From positions 1 to 64,000 of the forward strand of contig JAJYVD010000007.1 of the NCBI GenBank assembly GCA_021792185.1: a stretch of DNA of 64,000 nucleotides. Direction: 5' to 3'. The stretch is from Nitrospirota bacterium (GTDB taxonomy: Bacteria > Nitrospirota > Thermodesulfovibrionia > Thermodesulfovibrionales > Dissulfurispiraceae). The translations under genes were made by a program, and so were the position numbers. The notes beneath the pieces are model-generated. The model saw only the letters and a program-made list of their open reading frames with translations. It did no database searches and had not been told where the DNA came from. How positions within the stretch are numbered: position 1 is the stretch's first letter; each line of letters starts with the position of its first letter. Below, piece by piece: positions 16,173-24,989 of this stretch.

Positions 16173-17171
16173 TTACTTCTCTTCTTTCGGCGGCAGATTT
16201 AACTCTTTCCTGAGGTCTGCGATCTCTTTTTTCAGTTTCTTGATGTCTGCCGACATCTTCACAAGGCCTTCCATATTAATCCACTGCTCGTTTTCCACAG
16301 GGTATGGCGGATATACGCTGTTGCCGTATACTATCCATGAATCGTCATAGTTCGCAGGATCTTTAAAGCCCAGCAGCCTCAACTGAAGGTATGTGAGCGT
16401 TGACCGAGAACCTGTCTGACACAAGCCTATTGTCCTCTTGTTCTTATCCAGATTGCCGTAGAATTTTCCTGCTAAGAACTTATCCGGAAGTATTTTTCCC
16501 GTGCGTTTGTCATACGTGATGTCGTGGGATGCATTTATGGTTGTATTGGGAATGCGGCCTCCCCTTAAGGAACGGGATTCTTTGCCGTTGTATTCCTTTT
16601 CAGTCCTTGCATCTATAACCTGAATGCCTTTTGTCTCGCCCTTTGCAATCTTAACGATCTCCTCTGTTGAAGCATACCTGGATGGAACAACATTGGCCTT
16701 GAATGTTGCCTGAGGCAGTGTCTTCGGCTCTGTTGTTACAGACTTTCCAGCCGCTTTCCATTCAGTGAGGCCTCCGTCAAGAAAATGAGTCTTATCATGA
16801 CCCATGTATTCAAGTATCCAGAATCCAACACTTGCATGGACTATATCCTTTGCATCTCCATATACAACAACATGCTTGTCATTACCAATGCCTGCATTTC
16901 CGAGTATCTTTTCCAACTGTGCAGGCTTCAATATCCTTTCTGTTCCATCCCTCAAATCCTTCCTGCAATCAAGAACTATAGCTCCGGGGATATGCCCTTT
17001 CTCGTATGCCTCTTTGCCCCGGCAGTCAAGGATTACCCAGTCAGGTTTTGCAGCAACCTTCTCCAAATCATCGGGATTCATTAAGAGATCCGGATTTGCC
17101 CATCCATAGGCATTTGCGGAAACAGCCATAAAGACAGCTACCATTACCAATACTAATGTCTTCCCTCTCAT
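16173..17171 (-). CDS. Exported tandem-domain rhodanese (sulfurtransferase)
   Basis: The 332-residue protein has a signal peptide (cleavage near SANA20) and two rhodanese domains (about 30-140 and 165-285). It ends in a predicted coiled coil (about 300-325). The second domain holds the active loop LCQTGSRST with Cys251. The first has Asp in the corresponding YGDAKD loop and is probably structural. It moves sulfane sulfur from a donor such as thiosulfate to a thiol acceptor, probably in the periplasm. It is the first gene of the leftward sulfur operon, behind a sigma54-type promoter and a strong GAGGAGG site. Confidence 0.93.
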   Translation of the reverse strand: MRGKTLVLVMVAVFMAVSANAYGWANPDLLMNPDDLEKVAAKPDWVILDCRGKEAYEKGHIPGAIVLDCRKDLRDGTERILKPAQLEKILGNAGIGNDKHVVVYGDAKDIVHASVGFWILEYMGHDKTHFLDGGLTEWKAAGKSVTTEPKTLPQATFKANVVPSRYASTEEIVKIAKGETKGIQVIDARTEKEYNGKESRSLRGGRIPNTTINASHDITYDKRTGKILPDKFLAGKFYGNLDKNKRTIGLCQTGSRSTLTYLQLRLLGFKDPANYDDSWIVYGNSVYPPYPVENEQWINMEGLVKMSADIKKLKKEIADLRKELNLPPKEEK

Positions 17172-17213
17172 CTCTTTACCTCCTCAATAAATAAAGTTTC
17201 CAACCTTGGGATT

Positions 17214-17229
17214 TGCAATAGGCGTGCCA
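17214..17229 (-). promoter_or_regulatory. Sigma54-type promoter for the rhodanese operon
   Basis: On the minus strand the sequence reads TGGCACGCCTATTGCA. It matches the -24/-12 consensus TGGCAC-N5-TTGC with exact 12-nt spacing between the GG and GC pairs. It lies 43 nt upstream of the rhodanese start. Confidence 0.85.
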
Positions 17230-17273
17230 GAGGGAAAATGGTGATATTCCCATGAAGTTAAATAAATGGGATA

Positions 17274-17304
17274 TTTCAAAATGAAAGATTATTTCAAAGT
17301 GAAA
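17274..17304. promoter_or_regulatory. Two TTTCA-N3-TGAAA palindromes, shared enhancer
   Basis: Palindromes at 17274-17286 and 17292-17304 are centred 18 nt apart. They are about 77 and 95 nt from the leftward sigma54 start and about 110 and 128 nt from the rightward one, typical distances for an enhancer-binding protein. Confidence 0.75.
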
Positions 17305-17381
17305 GAAATCCCAAGCGATATTTCCGGCTTTTTCTCCGAATGTTATAGTCAGCGCTTCGAATCGAGGCTTTTGAAAGGGTC

Positions 17382-17396
17382 TGGCATTTAGTTTGC
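17382..17396 (+). promoter_or_regulatory. Sigma54-type promoter for the binding-protein/chemoreceptor genes
   Basis: TGGCATTTAGTTTGC matches TGGCAY-N5-TTGC with correct spacing. It points to the gene at 17500 and is divergent from the promoter at 17214-17229. Confidence 0.75.
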
Positions 17397-17432
17397 ACAT
17401 AAAAATATAAAATTTACACATAAAAATATAAA
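17396..17432 (+). repeat. 16-bp direct repeat with 21-bp period
   Basis: CACATAAAAATATAAA occurs at 17396-17411 and again at 17417-17432, two helical turns apart and just upstream of a TTGACA box. It could be an activator site or AT-rich UP element. Confidence 0.6.
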
Positions 17433-17434
17433 GA

Positions 17435-17463
17435 TTGACAGCAATAGCAGATTGTGTTATTAA
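17435..17463 (+). promoter_or_regulatory. Sigma70-type promoter for the binding-protein gene
   Basis: TTGACA (17435-17440) and TATTAA (17458-17463) have a 17-nt spacer. GGAGGGAGAG at 17488-17497 is the ribosome-binding site of ATG 17500. Confidence 0.7.
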
Positions 17464-17499
17464 GGTATTACTAATAAAGAAAGATATGGAGGGAGAGTT

Positions 17500-18264
17500 A
17501 TGGAACGGTATGGATTGATCCTAATAATCGCAATGACTTTTATACTAACACTGAATGTTTATGTCTTCGCACAGGAGATCAAACTGGGGGCGGGCGCTGC
17601 TCCTGTAGAGAATGTCTTAAAGCCGGTAAAAGAACCCTTTGAAAAGGCAACGGGAATAAAGCTCACCATTATTGCTTCCGGACCGAAGATCGCATTGATA
17701 GATCTGGAGAAGGGCGCTGTGGATGCAGCGGCAGCCGGTCTTTCCTTTGATGATTGGATGGGTCTTATGAAGAAAGAAGGCGCAGAGGTAAAAGATCCGT
17801 CATCCCTTCAGCAGGTGACCATAGGAAAAGACAAGATTATTGTGCTCATGCACAAAGACAATCCGATATCAAAGCTTTCAAAGGAGCAGTTGAAGGGCAT
17901 ATTTACCGGGAAAACGACTAACTGGAAAGATGTGGGCGGGAAAGACATGCCGATTATAGTTGTATGGGGCAAGCTTATTCCCAGCACGAACAGTTTGTTT
18001 ATAAAACATATCCTCGACGGGGAACCACAGACAAAGGATGTCCTTGAAGCGACCACTGCCGAGGATATAAGGCAGAATGTGGTATCGAATCAGGAAGCTG
18101 TAGGCATCGGCCCGGCAGCGGTAGTAAATGCCGCCGTAAAATCCCCCGAGACACCTGAAGTAGCAAGACCGATAATTCTGCTTACAAAGGGCAAGCCTTC
18201 TCCAAATGTCCAAAAGTTGATAGAGTTCATCAAAGGTGAGGGTCAGAAGTATATAAGGCAGTAG
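17500..18264 (+). CDS. PstS-like periplasmic substrate-binding protein
   Basis: The 254-residue protein has a signal peptide ending VFAQ and a type 2 periplasmic binding fold of the PstS/PBP-like group. It has LGAGAAPVENVLKPV at the start, a LEKGAVDAAAAGLSFDDW segment, the hinge-region DNPISKLSKEQLKGIFTGKT (with TNWKDVGG following) and a late EAVGIGPAA stretch. No ABC permease or ATPase is nearby. Only 12 nt separate it from a chemoreceptor gene, so it may present a ligand, perhaps an oxyanion, to that receptor. The ligand is unknown. Confidence 0.85.
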   Translation: MERYGLILIIAMTFILTLNVYVFAQEIKLGAGAAPVENVLKPVKEPFEKATGIKLTIIASGPKIALIDLEKGAVDAAAAGLSFDDWMGLMKKEGAEVKDPSSLQQVTIGKDKIIVLMHKDNPISKLSKEQLKGIFTGKTTNWKDVGGKDMPIIVVWGKLIPSTNSLFIKHILDGEPQTKDVLEATTAEDIRQNVVSNQEAVGIGPAAVVNAAVKSPETPEVARPIILLTKGKPSPNVQKLIEFIKGEGQKYIRQ

Positions 18265-18276
18265 GGGGAGAGATTC

Positions 18277-20730
18277 ATGAAAATAAAGACGAAACTGACA
18301 TGGAATGTCATTATTGTAATCGTGATTGTCGGCGCCGTTGCTACAACGAGCATTATAGGCATGGGGTTTGTTAAAAGCAAACTCTTTTACCTTACGGAAC
18401 GGAGCACACCTTATCAGGTAAGGACGCTCGAACTCCAACGGGCAATACAGGGAACCACTGCCGACCTCGTCAAGGTAAATGCCTCAAAGGGCATGGAAGA
18501 ATATAAGACCCATCACTCCGAAGCCGAAAAATCTCTGTCAGAGGTTAAGAATACGCAAGACGCATTGGAGTCTCTGTCAGGAGGCACAAAGATGGAGACC
18601 TACAATGAATTGAGCCGTATAGCAAAAGAGGTTTTCGAGATAACAGAAGGCAGATTAAAGGCTGAAGAAGATGCAGTTACCGCAAACAAAACCATTACTC
18701 AGAGGTTGAAAGATGCCTCGGTAAAACTGGACGATATGGATACAAAAATGAGATCTGTCCAGTTTAACCGTTCCGCAGCTTTTAACACATCGATGGAAGA
18801 CACAAAAGCAGTTACAACGAAAACGAGGAGCATAGAAAACCTAAAGGTATCATTAAAGGATGTGCAGGTCTCTATTTTTGAGATACAACGGGCTTCCGAT
18901 AAAAAAACCCTTCTAATAGCCCGCGGCAAAGCTAATTCAGCGCTGAACAAAACATTACAGAACGAATATTTGAAAGAGTCCAAACACATTCATGACGATA
19001 TAAAACTCATCGGAAATATGACAGCTAATCTTGCGGAACGCCAGATGGAACTGATGGAAAAGGCCGGCGCCGATAGAAGCAAATTCGAAGAGACTTTAAA
19101 GGGAGTAACCGAGAAACTCTCGGCTATTTTATTGAATATAGAACAGGAGATAATAGCAGCCGCCGATAAGTTTACGGCTGAGGCGGCAAAACAGGGAAGT
19201 CTGGTGGTGGAGGCAAATACAGCCAACAACGCCCTCATAAGGAGTTCAAAGCTTGTTGCGCTCAGCTTTAATGTAGAGGGTTTGACGACGAGGCTTTTCA
19301 CCGGAATATCAAGCATAAAGGAAGTTGATGTTATAGAGTCGGAGATCAGAAAGACATTTGAAAAAATAGACAATGTAATTAAACCCATTGAGACTGCGCT
19401 TAAAAAATTAGAGGTCAAAGAGGAGGCCAAGACCCTCGAGGGCGTTAAAGGGGCATTGAATTCCATTAAAGGAATGCTGCTCGCAAGGGACGGCATAATT
19501 GCAAAGATAAGACATCAGCTTACCATGAAGGAAAAGGCGCTGCAGGCTACCGAGAGATTGAGGGAAATAGTCCTGAAGCAGGCCCAAAAGGGCAAAGAGA
19601 CCGTTACCGCTGCCCAGGGAGAGCAGGAAAAATCTATCGGAACAGTGAACAAGATGGTGAGATTCAGCACCATACTTGTAATAGCGATAGGCATAGGAGC
19701 AGTTGTGTTCGGCATCTCATTCGGCACCTGGGTCTACAGATCAATAGCAAAACCTTTAAACGAACTTATAGAAATATCAAACGATGTGGCAAACGGGGAT
19801 TTGACAACAGAGATATGTGCGCGTCCTGTAGACGAGATCGGCACAGTTCAGTCATCCATGTGCACAATGGTATCAAACCTTAAAGATATAGTCGGAAAGA
19901 TACGGACATCTACTGGGAGTCTTGCAAGCAGCTCGGAGGAGTTGTCGGCTACCGCAACTACAATAGAGAAGGGCTCGCATGAACAGGGCATGCAGATAGA
20001 GCAGTCTGCAACGGCAATGACAGAGATGTCGCAGACAACACTGGATGTGGCAAAGAATGCATCCCACACGGCGGATACTGCTCAGAAGATGAAGAAAATA
20101 GCGCTTCAGGGCAAAGACGCAATGCGCATCACCATGCAGGAACTGCAAAAGTTTGCTGAAACGGTCAAGGAATCCGCAGAAAAGGTGGAATCCCTCGGAC
20201 AGAAATCGGAGGAGATAAACAATGTCATAACATTGATAAAAGATATAGCAGACCAGACAAACCTCCTCGCATTGAATGCCGCAATAGAAGCTGCACGCGC
20301 AGGTGAGCAGGGGAGAGGGTTTGCTGTCGTAGCGGACAATGTCAGACAGCTTGCGGAAAGGACAACTGTTGCAACCGGCGATATTGGAAACACTGTTAGG
20401 GCAATGCAGACTGAGGTTTCCGACTCTGTGAAGTTCATGAAGGAAGAGAGGGAATCTGTCGGAAAGGTGCTTGAGCATGTAAACAGTACATTGAAGTCCA
20501 TAGACGATATAGTCGCATACGTTGAACAGGTTGCCGACATGGTGCAGCGTATCGCAGTAGCTACCGAGGAGCAGTCTTCCGCCTCCGAGGAGGTTTCCCA
20601 CAATATGGAAAACATTGCAGTAATAACGAGGGAGTTGGGCAACTCTCTCGTTGAAATAAAGCGTGCAGCAGGAGACCTTTCAAAGCTTGCCACCGAACTA
20701 AATTCCATGGCAGGGTGGTTTAAAGTGTAA
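18277..20730 (+). CDS. Methyl-accepting chemotaxis protein
   Basis: The 817-residue receptor has TM1 (about 9-30), a very long, largely helical periplasmic region (about 30-458), TM2 (about 460-485), HAMP (about 486-540) and the cytoplasmic signalling hairpin. The CheA/CheW-binding tip [20 protein letters not shown] lies near residue 660. The sensor region is about twice the size of Tsr-type domains, which fits docking of a binding protein or multiple helical bundles. It is cotranscribed with the PstS-like gene and divergent from the sulfur operon. Chemotaxis toward a sulfur or oxyanion source is inferred. Confidence 0.95.
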   Translation: MKIKTKLTWNVIIVIVIVGAVATTSIIGMGFVKSKLFYLTERSTPYQVRTLELQRAIQGTTADLVKVNASKGMEEYKTHHSEAEKSLSEVKNTQDALESLSGGTKMETYNELSRIAKEVFEITEGRLKAEEDAVTANKTITQRLKDASVKLDDMDTKMRSVQFNRSAAFNTSMEDTKAVTTKTRSIENLKVSLKDVQVSIFEIQRASDKKTLLIARGKANSALNKTLQNEYLKESKHIHDDIKLIGNMTANLAERQMELMEKAGADRSKFEETLKGVTEKLSAILLNIEQEIIAAADKFTAEAAKQGSLVVEANTANNALIRSSKLVALSFNVEGLTTRLFTGISSIKEVDVIESEIRKTFEKIDNVIKPIETALKKLEVKEEAKTLEGVKGALNSIKGMLLARDGIIAKIRHQLTMKEKALQATERLREIVLKQAQKGKETVTAAQGEQEKSIGTVNKMVRFSTILVIAIGIGAVVFGISFGTWVYRSIAKPLNELIEISNDVANGDLTTEICARPVDEIGTVQSSMCTMVSNLKDIVGKIRTSTGSLASSSEELSATATTIEKGSHEQGMQIEQSATAMTEMSQTTLDVAKNASHTADTAQKMKKIALQGKDAMRITMQELQKFAETVKESAEKVESLGQKSEEINNVITLIKDIADQTNLLALNAAIEAARAGEQGRGFAVVADNVRQLAERTTVATGDIGNTVRAMQTEVSDSVKFMKEERESVGKVLEHVNSTLKSIDDIVAYVEQVADMVQRIAVATEEQSSASEEVSHNMENIAVITRELGNSLVEIKRAAGDLSKLATELNSMAGWFKV

Positions 20731-20741
20731 TTAAAAAATCA

Positions 20742-20754
20742 TTTCAAAATGAAA
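20742..20754. promoter_or_regulatory. Third TTTCA-N3-TGAAA palindrome
   Basis: TTTCAAAATGAAA is identical to the palindrome at 17274-17286. It lies in the 50-nt gap between the convergent chemoreceptor and response-regulator genes. No sigma54 promoter was found nearby, so its role is unclear. Confidence 0.5.
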
Positions 20755-20780
20755 GGAATTTGCGGCGGCGAAGCAAACGA

Positions 20781-22118
20781 TTAATCGAGATTATACTTCT
20801 TAAGTTTTCTCCAGAGTGTAGCGTGACTAATGCCCAATGCGCGGGCAGCAGAGTCCCTCTTACCGTTAAAGAACCTCAATGCGGATTGGATTAACTGCCT
20901 TTCCATGTCTTCGAGTCTTACGATGCCCTTCGGCGATAACATCTCTCTCGGACGGGATATGACTTCCGCCGGAAGGGAAGAAATACCTATCTTCTTTCCA
21001 TATTCTAAGATTACGGCCCTCTCGATAACATGTTCCAGTTCCCTGACATTGCCGGGCCAATCGTATGTGAGAAGGGCATCCATCGCCTCTGTTGTGAAAC
21101 CTATAATGTCTTTACCGAATTTCCCGCGATACCTGTCGAGGAAATGGTGCGACAGGAGCGGTATATCATCGCGCCTTTCCCTAAGCGAAGGCATGGTAAT
21201 GGTCACTACCTTAAGGCGGTAGTACAGGTCCTGCCTGAACCTGCTTTCATCAATCTCTTTTTTGAGCAGTATATTACTTGCGGCAATAATGCGGACATCC
21301 ACAGGAACCGTTTCCGTAGAGCCGATCCTCATGATCCTTCCATCTTCCAGCACTTTTAGGAGTTTTATCTGCATGCCCGGGCTCGCGCTGTTTATCTCAT
21401 CGAGAAACAACGTCCCTCCATGCGCTGCCTCGAAAAGACCGTGCTTCTCTTTTATGGCTCCGGTGAAGGCTCCCTTTTCATGCCCGAAGAGTTCCGATTC
21501 AAGAAGTGTCTCTGTAAGCGCACCGCAGTTTATACTCAGGAATTTCCCTGACGCCCTTTTGCTTATCCTGTGAATCGTCTTGGCCACAAGATTTTTCCCT
21601 GTACCGGTCTCTCCTTCTATGACTACGGTAGTGTCGAGCGGCCCGATCCTCTCGACAAGCCTTTTTACTTCCATAATCCGGGGGCTTGTGCCTATCATCT
21701 CCTCTGCCTTGCATGACTCAAGCTGGCTCGAAAGCCTTAAATTTTCATCGGCAAGCCTTTTATAGTCCAGCGCTTTTTTTATAACCAGCATGAGTTCCTC
21801 GGGTTCAAAGGGTTTCTGTATATAGTCGTATGCGCCGAGTTTCATGGCCTCGATGGCTGATTCCACAGTCCCGTATGCGGTGATTACTATGACCAGACTC
21901 TCGGGATTAAGCTCCCGCGCCCTTGAGAGGATGGTAATACCGTCTATGTCCGGCATCTTAAGGTCCGTGATTACAAGGTCGAATGTCCTTCTCTCAAGGA
22001 GGTCGAGACCTTCCTCACCGTTCTTTGCCGTAAACACGGAACGGCCGTCGCCGCTCAGTATCTCCTTCAGGAGTTCCCTCATCCTAAGGTCATCTTCTAT
22101 CGCCAGGATATCAAACAT
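20781..22118 (-). CDS. NtrC-family sigma54-dependent response regulator
   Basis: The protein of about 445 residues has a receiver domain (acidic pair EDD and phospho-acceptor Asp in DLVITDLKMPD) and an AAA+ domain with Walker A GETGTGKN. The sigma54-contact loop reads ESELFGHEKGAFTGA and Walker B GGTLFLDEINSA. A Fis-type HTH ends with ALGISHATLWRKLKKY. It activates sigma54 RNA polymerase from remote sites. It overlaps the upstream kinase gene. ATG 22118 is chosen over 22133 because a G-run lies just upstream. It is the best local candidate to bind the TTTCA-N3-TGAAA sites. Confidence 0.93.
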   Translation of the reverse strand: MFDILAIEDDLRMRELLKEILSGDGRSVFTAKNGEEGLDLLERRTFDLVITDLKMPDIDGITILSRARELNPESLVIVITAYGTVESAIEAMKLGAYDYIQKPFEPEELMLVIKKALDYKRLADENLRLSSQLESCKAEEMIGTSPRIMEVKRLVERIGPLDTTVVIEGETGTGKNLVAKTIHRISKRASGKFLSINCGALTETLLESELFGHEKGAFTGAIKEKHGLFEAAHGGTLFLDEINSASPGMQIKLLKVLEDGRIMRIGSTETVPVDVRIIAASNILLKKEIDESRFRQDLYYRLKVVTITMPSLRERRDDIPLLSHHFLDRYRGKFGKDIIGFTTEAMDALLTYDWPGNVRELEHVIERAVILEYGKKIGISSLPAEVISRPREMLSPKGIVRLEDMERQLIQSALRFFNGKRDSAARALGISHATLWRKLKKYNLD

Positions 22119-23409
22119 CGACGCCCCCGTCATTTAGTCTGAAATAAAACTTGGCGCCTTTGCCCTTTTCGCTCTCGACACGGATATTACTGCCGTGTTT
22201 CTTCAATATCTCGGAACATATGCTCAGACCGAGCCCGGTGCCTTTACCTACTGGCTTTGTAGTAAAGAACGGCTCGAAAATCCTGCACAAATGCTCCCTG
22301 TGTATGCCGGGGCCGTCGTCCTTTATGGTGACCTCCACCGCGCCGTTCACGGCCTCGCTCCTTACCTCCGCGGTGCCGCCCGTTCCTTCCATAGACTGCA
22401 CCGCATTGAGGAGTATGTTGTAGACAACCTGTTCCATCTGTTTCGGATCGGCCATTACATGCGGAACCTTACCGAGTCTCTTTAAGACCTCTATATTATT
22501 GCCTTCAATCTCTCCGTTCAGGGATTGAAGTGCCCGCTCTATGCAAGTATTTATGGAAATCCTCTCAAAGACAGGCATCTTTTGGTGCGAGAATTCGAGG
22601 AGACCTTTTATGATCCCGCTTCCCATTTTCGCCTGCTCTACAATTACCTTCACCCTCTCCCTCTGGGACTCCGCGGTATTTTTATCCATAAGGAGAAGCT
22701 TTGCGTAACCGAGAATATTGCCGAGGGGATTGTTCAATTCGTGGGCGATACCAGCAGCAAGCTGTCCGACAGCGGCAAGTTTTTCGGACTGGCACATTGC
22801 ATCTTCCGCCCTTTTCTTTTCGGTTATATCCATATTTACTTCCACCACGCCGATAATATCTCCTTTTTTATCCTTCAGGGGAGACGTGGCGATCTGAAAG
22901 ACCCTGCCCTTTTTGATTACCTCCTTTAACATGCCCGCCCGTCCGGTTTCGAGCGTTTCTATGGCCGGGCACATGAGCGACGGAGAGTCTATGCCGCAAT
23001 AGACCTCATAACAGTGTTCTCCTTCTATCCGGGCAATGCCGTTTGCAAGAAGCTCTTTTTGCTTTTCATTGCATTTGATTATTCTCAGATCCCGGTCGAT
23101 AATGGATATGCCGACGCCTGCGGTATCAAAGACCGCCTGAAGATAGTCCCTCGCAATCTGCAATTGCCGGTTGCTCTCCTGTAAATGCTCCAGCACCTGT
23201 TCAAACGATTCTGCGATGATGCCGATGGGATCGACAGCAATAAGACTTTCATCGTTAAGCTCCTCTTCCCTCAGGGGCTTTGTCCCCATAATCTGCAGCA
23301 ACTGGTTTACCTTGTCCCTTATGTACCGGAGCAGAACCGTGTTCTTTCTTTCTACATCTTCCATTCCCGCCGACGGGTATGTGCGGTTGTTACGCCTGCC
23401 GGTCTTCAT
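22111..23409 (-). CDS. Soluble PAS sensor histidine kinase (NtrB-like)
   Basis: The 432-residue kinase has an N-terminal helical region, a PAS domain (about 88-205), HisKA with AAGIAHELNNPLGNILGYAK and HATPase_c with DDGPGI and [10 protein letters not shown]. No transmembrane helix is seen, so it senses a cytoplasmic signal. The PAS contains clustered cysteines (HCYEVYCG, LMCPAIET) that could bind a cofactor or respond to redox or persulfide. It sits between a TusA gene and its response-regulator gene, overlapping both, so intracellular sulfur status is a reasonable signal. Confidence 0.92.
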   Translation of the reverse strand: MKTGRRNNRTYPSAGMEDVERKNTVLLRYIRDKVNQLLQIMGTKPLREEELNDESLIAVDPIGIIAESFEQVLEHLQESNRQLQIARDYLQAVFDTAGVGISIIDRDLRIIKCNEKQKELLANGIARIEGEHCYEVYCGIDSPSLMCPAIETLETGRAGMLKEVIKKGRVFQIATSPLKDKKGDIIGVVEVNMDITEKKRAEDAMCQSEKLAAVGQLAAGIAHELNNPLGNILGYAKLLLMDKNTAESQRERVKVIVEQAKMGSGIIKGLLEFSHQKMPVFERISINTCIERALQSLNGEIEGNNIEVLKRLGKVPHVMADPKQMEQVVYNILLNAVQSMEGTGGTAEVRSEAVNGAVEVTIKDDGPGIHREHLCRIFEPFFTTKPVGKGTGLGLSICSEILKKHGSNIRVESEKGKGAKFYFRLNDGGVDV

Positions 23410-23668
23410 GTTCCCGTCCTACCGTAATCTCATAATATCCTTTTTTCTTTTCTACGGAGACCGTATATCCCATTGCTGTAGCCGCATCGGGGATAGTCCT
23501 TGTGGCGTCCCTGTGGTCGGTCTTTACAATGAGATTAGCCCCTCCGCATCTAAGGGTCTCTTTGTGTCTGTTTATCTCCTTTAAGGAAATGAGCAGGCAT
23601 GCGGGACATATCTGCCCGCGAATATCCAGGTTAATCGTATCGAGACTGATCTCTGTTTTGTCCGCCAT
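23390..23668 (-). CDS. TusA-family protein with CPAC motif
   Basis: The 92-residue protein matches the TusA fold (LDIRGQICPACLLISLKEIN and a late GYTVSVEKKKGYYEITV). The usual CPxP motif is CPAC, so a second Cys24 replaces the second proline three residues after Cys21. Another Cys follows in LRCGGANL. The start ATG overlaps the upstream YedE stop (TGATG), and the 3' end overlaps the kinase gene. It could act as a redox-active carrier or a sensor adaptor. Length and fold otherwise fit TusA. Confidence 0.8.
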   Translation of the reverse strand: MADKTEISLDTINLDIRGQICPACLLISLKEINRHKETLRCGGANLIVKTDHRDATRTIPDAATAMGYTVSVEKKKGYYEITVGREHEDRQA

Positions 23669-24795
23669 CACTGCCCCTCCGTGTCATAGTTTATAACAAA
23701 TTTCTTGAACAGATACGTTCCTACCCATGCCCCGGGCAGCATCCCGAAAACAAACAGGAACGCCTGAATGGAAAGCAGGGGAAGCCCGCTCATGAGAAAC
23801 TTTACATTGCATCCTCCTGCCATCCTCGAACCTATAGCAAGTAGTATGCCACCCATCAGGGCGGATACATTCTGCTTTGGAGGGGGGAATGTACTTAAGG
23901 TCAGTTTAAACTCCCGGAGCAGGATTGCCGATATAAAAGAGCCGAGGACGACCCCTATTATAAGTGAGATTTCGGTGGCGAACATGTGGTCAAACACGGC
24001 GCCGGGGCCGCCGACAATCGCGGCCTTGCTGACCGGATGCAGAACCGAGTATGATTCCCTTTTAAAAAAGGCTACCGTATCAAAATGTTCGGGGATCAGG
24101 ATCTTTTCGATGTATGCGGCGATCTTTGCATATCCCGTGCTGACAGCCATCGGCATGTCGGAGCCTATATAGATGATAAGATTCAAAACGGCAATGATGA
24201 CCGCAACCTTCCACGGATGGATGTATCCCTCCGCATAAGCCTTTTGAGATAGTCTTTTGAGGTTTATCCATCTGAAAATAATGAACGATGAAACGATCAG
24301 GACGGGTATTATGAGAAGATTCTCGCCGGCAAGCTGGGATAAGAGCACGGCGTCCGATACGGCGGTTTTTCTGGTGATCTGTAACCACGCCGGATAAAAC
24401 TCCGCGAAAATCGCGCTCCCTATTATGAGACCCGCAAAGGCGATGATGCTGATAATGCTTCCCGACCCCATTTTATAGAGAGTCCCCATTACGCATCCGC
24501 CTGCCAATACCATCCCCGCTCCGAATACTACGCCGCCCGCAATGGTTCCTAATGATGCGAGGCCGAGGTTAGGAGGGGGATACAGGCCGATAACTCCTAA
24601 CTTCTTTGCGATAAAAAAGAATGCCATCGTAACAACTACCTGCAAAAAAAGGATCCTTAATAGGAACGTGCGTTTGAGCAGAAAAATATCCCTGAACATC
24701 CCTGCCATACAAAGATCTGACCTATGGAAGGCAAAGCCCAATATTGCGCCCAACGCAAGGTTAAGGAAAAAAATTTGAGAAAGGTTGTCGGACAC
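23668..24795 (-). CDS. YeeE/YedE-family sulfur-compound permease (second copy)
   Basis: The 375-residue membrane protein has two sulf_transp repeats and three conserved cysteines: C29 in HRSDLCMAGM, C101 in GMVLAGGCVMGTLYKMG and C329 in GSRMAGGCNVKF. These match the membrane relay cysteines of thiosulfate-transporting family members. GTG 24795 is preceded by a GGGGGAAG site. It heads a tightly overlapping YedE-TusA-kinase-regulator operon, so permease, carrier and sensor are made together. Confidence 0.88.
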   Translation of the reverse strand: MSDNLSQIFFLNLALGAILGFAFHRSDLCMAGMFRDIFLLKRTFLLRILFLQVVVTMAFFFIAKKLGVIGLYPPPNLGLASLGTIAGGVVFGAGMVLAGGCVMGTLYKMGSGSIISIIAFAGLIIGSAIFAEFYPAWLQITRKTAVSDAVLLSQLAGENLLIIPVLIVSSFIIFRWINLKRLSQKAYAEGYIHPWKVAVIIAVLNLIIYIGSDMPMAVSTGYAKIAAYIEKILIPEHFDTVAFFKRESYSVLHPVSKAAIVGGPGAVFDHMFATEISLIIGVVLGSFISAILLREFKLTLSTFPPPKQNVSALMGGILLAIGSRMAGGCNVKFLMSGLPLLSIQAFLFVFGMLPGAWVGTYLFKKFVINYDTEGQ

Positions 24796-24922
24796 CGCAT
24801 CTTCCCCCTTTTCTTAATATTACAATAAACCCATCACTTATATATAGATGAATAGAGTTTCTTGTCTCTTGTAAAGGCTTTGAAGCATGTCAGTCATGCT
24901 GTCCATGCAACCTTAAGGATTC

Positions 24923-24951
24923 TTGACAAACATATCAAATTTTGTTTATAT
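24923..24951 (+). promoter_or_regulatory. arsR promoter / operator region
   Basis: TTGACA at 24923-24928 and TTATAT at 24946-24951 have a 17-nt spacer. The spacer holds the short dyad CAAATTTTG, a possible ArsR operator. Confidence 0.55.
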
Positions 24952-24989
24952 ATTCCTACAGCTTGAAAAACACGGCAGGAGAGATAGCC

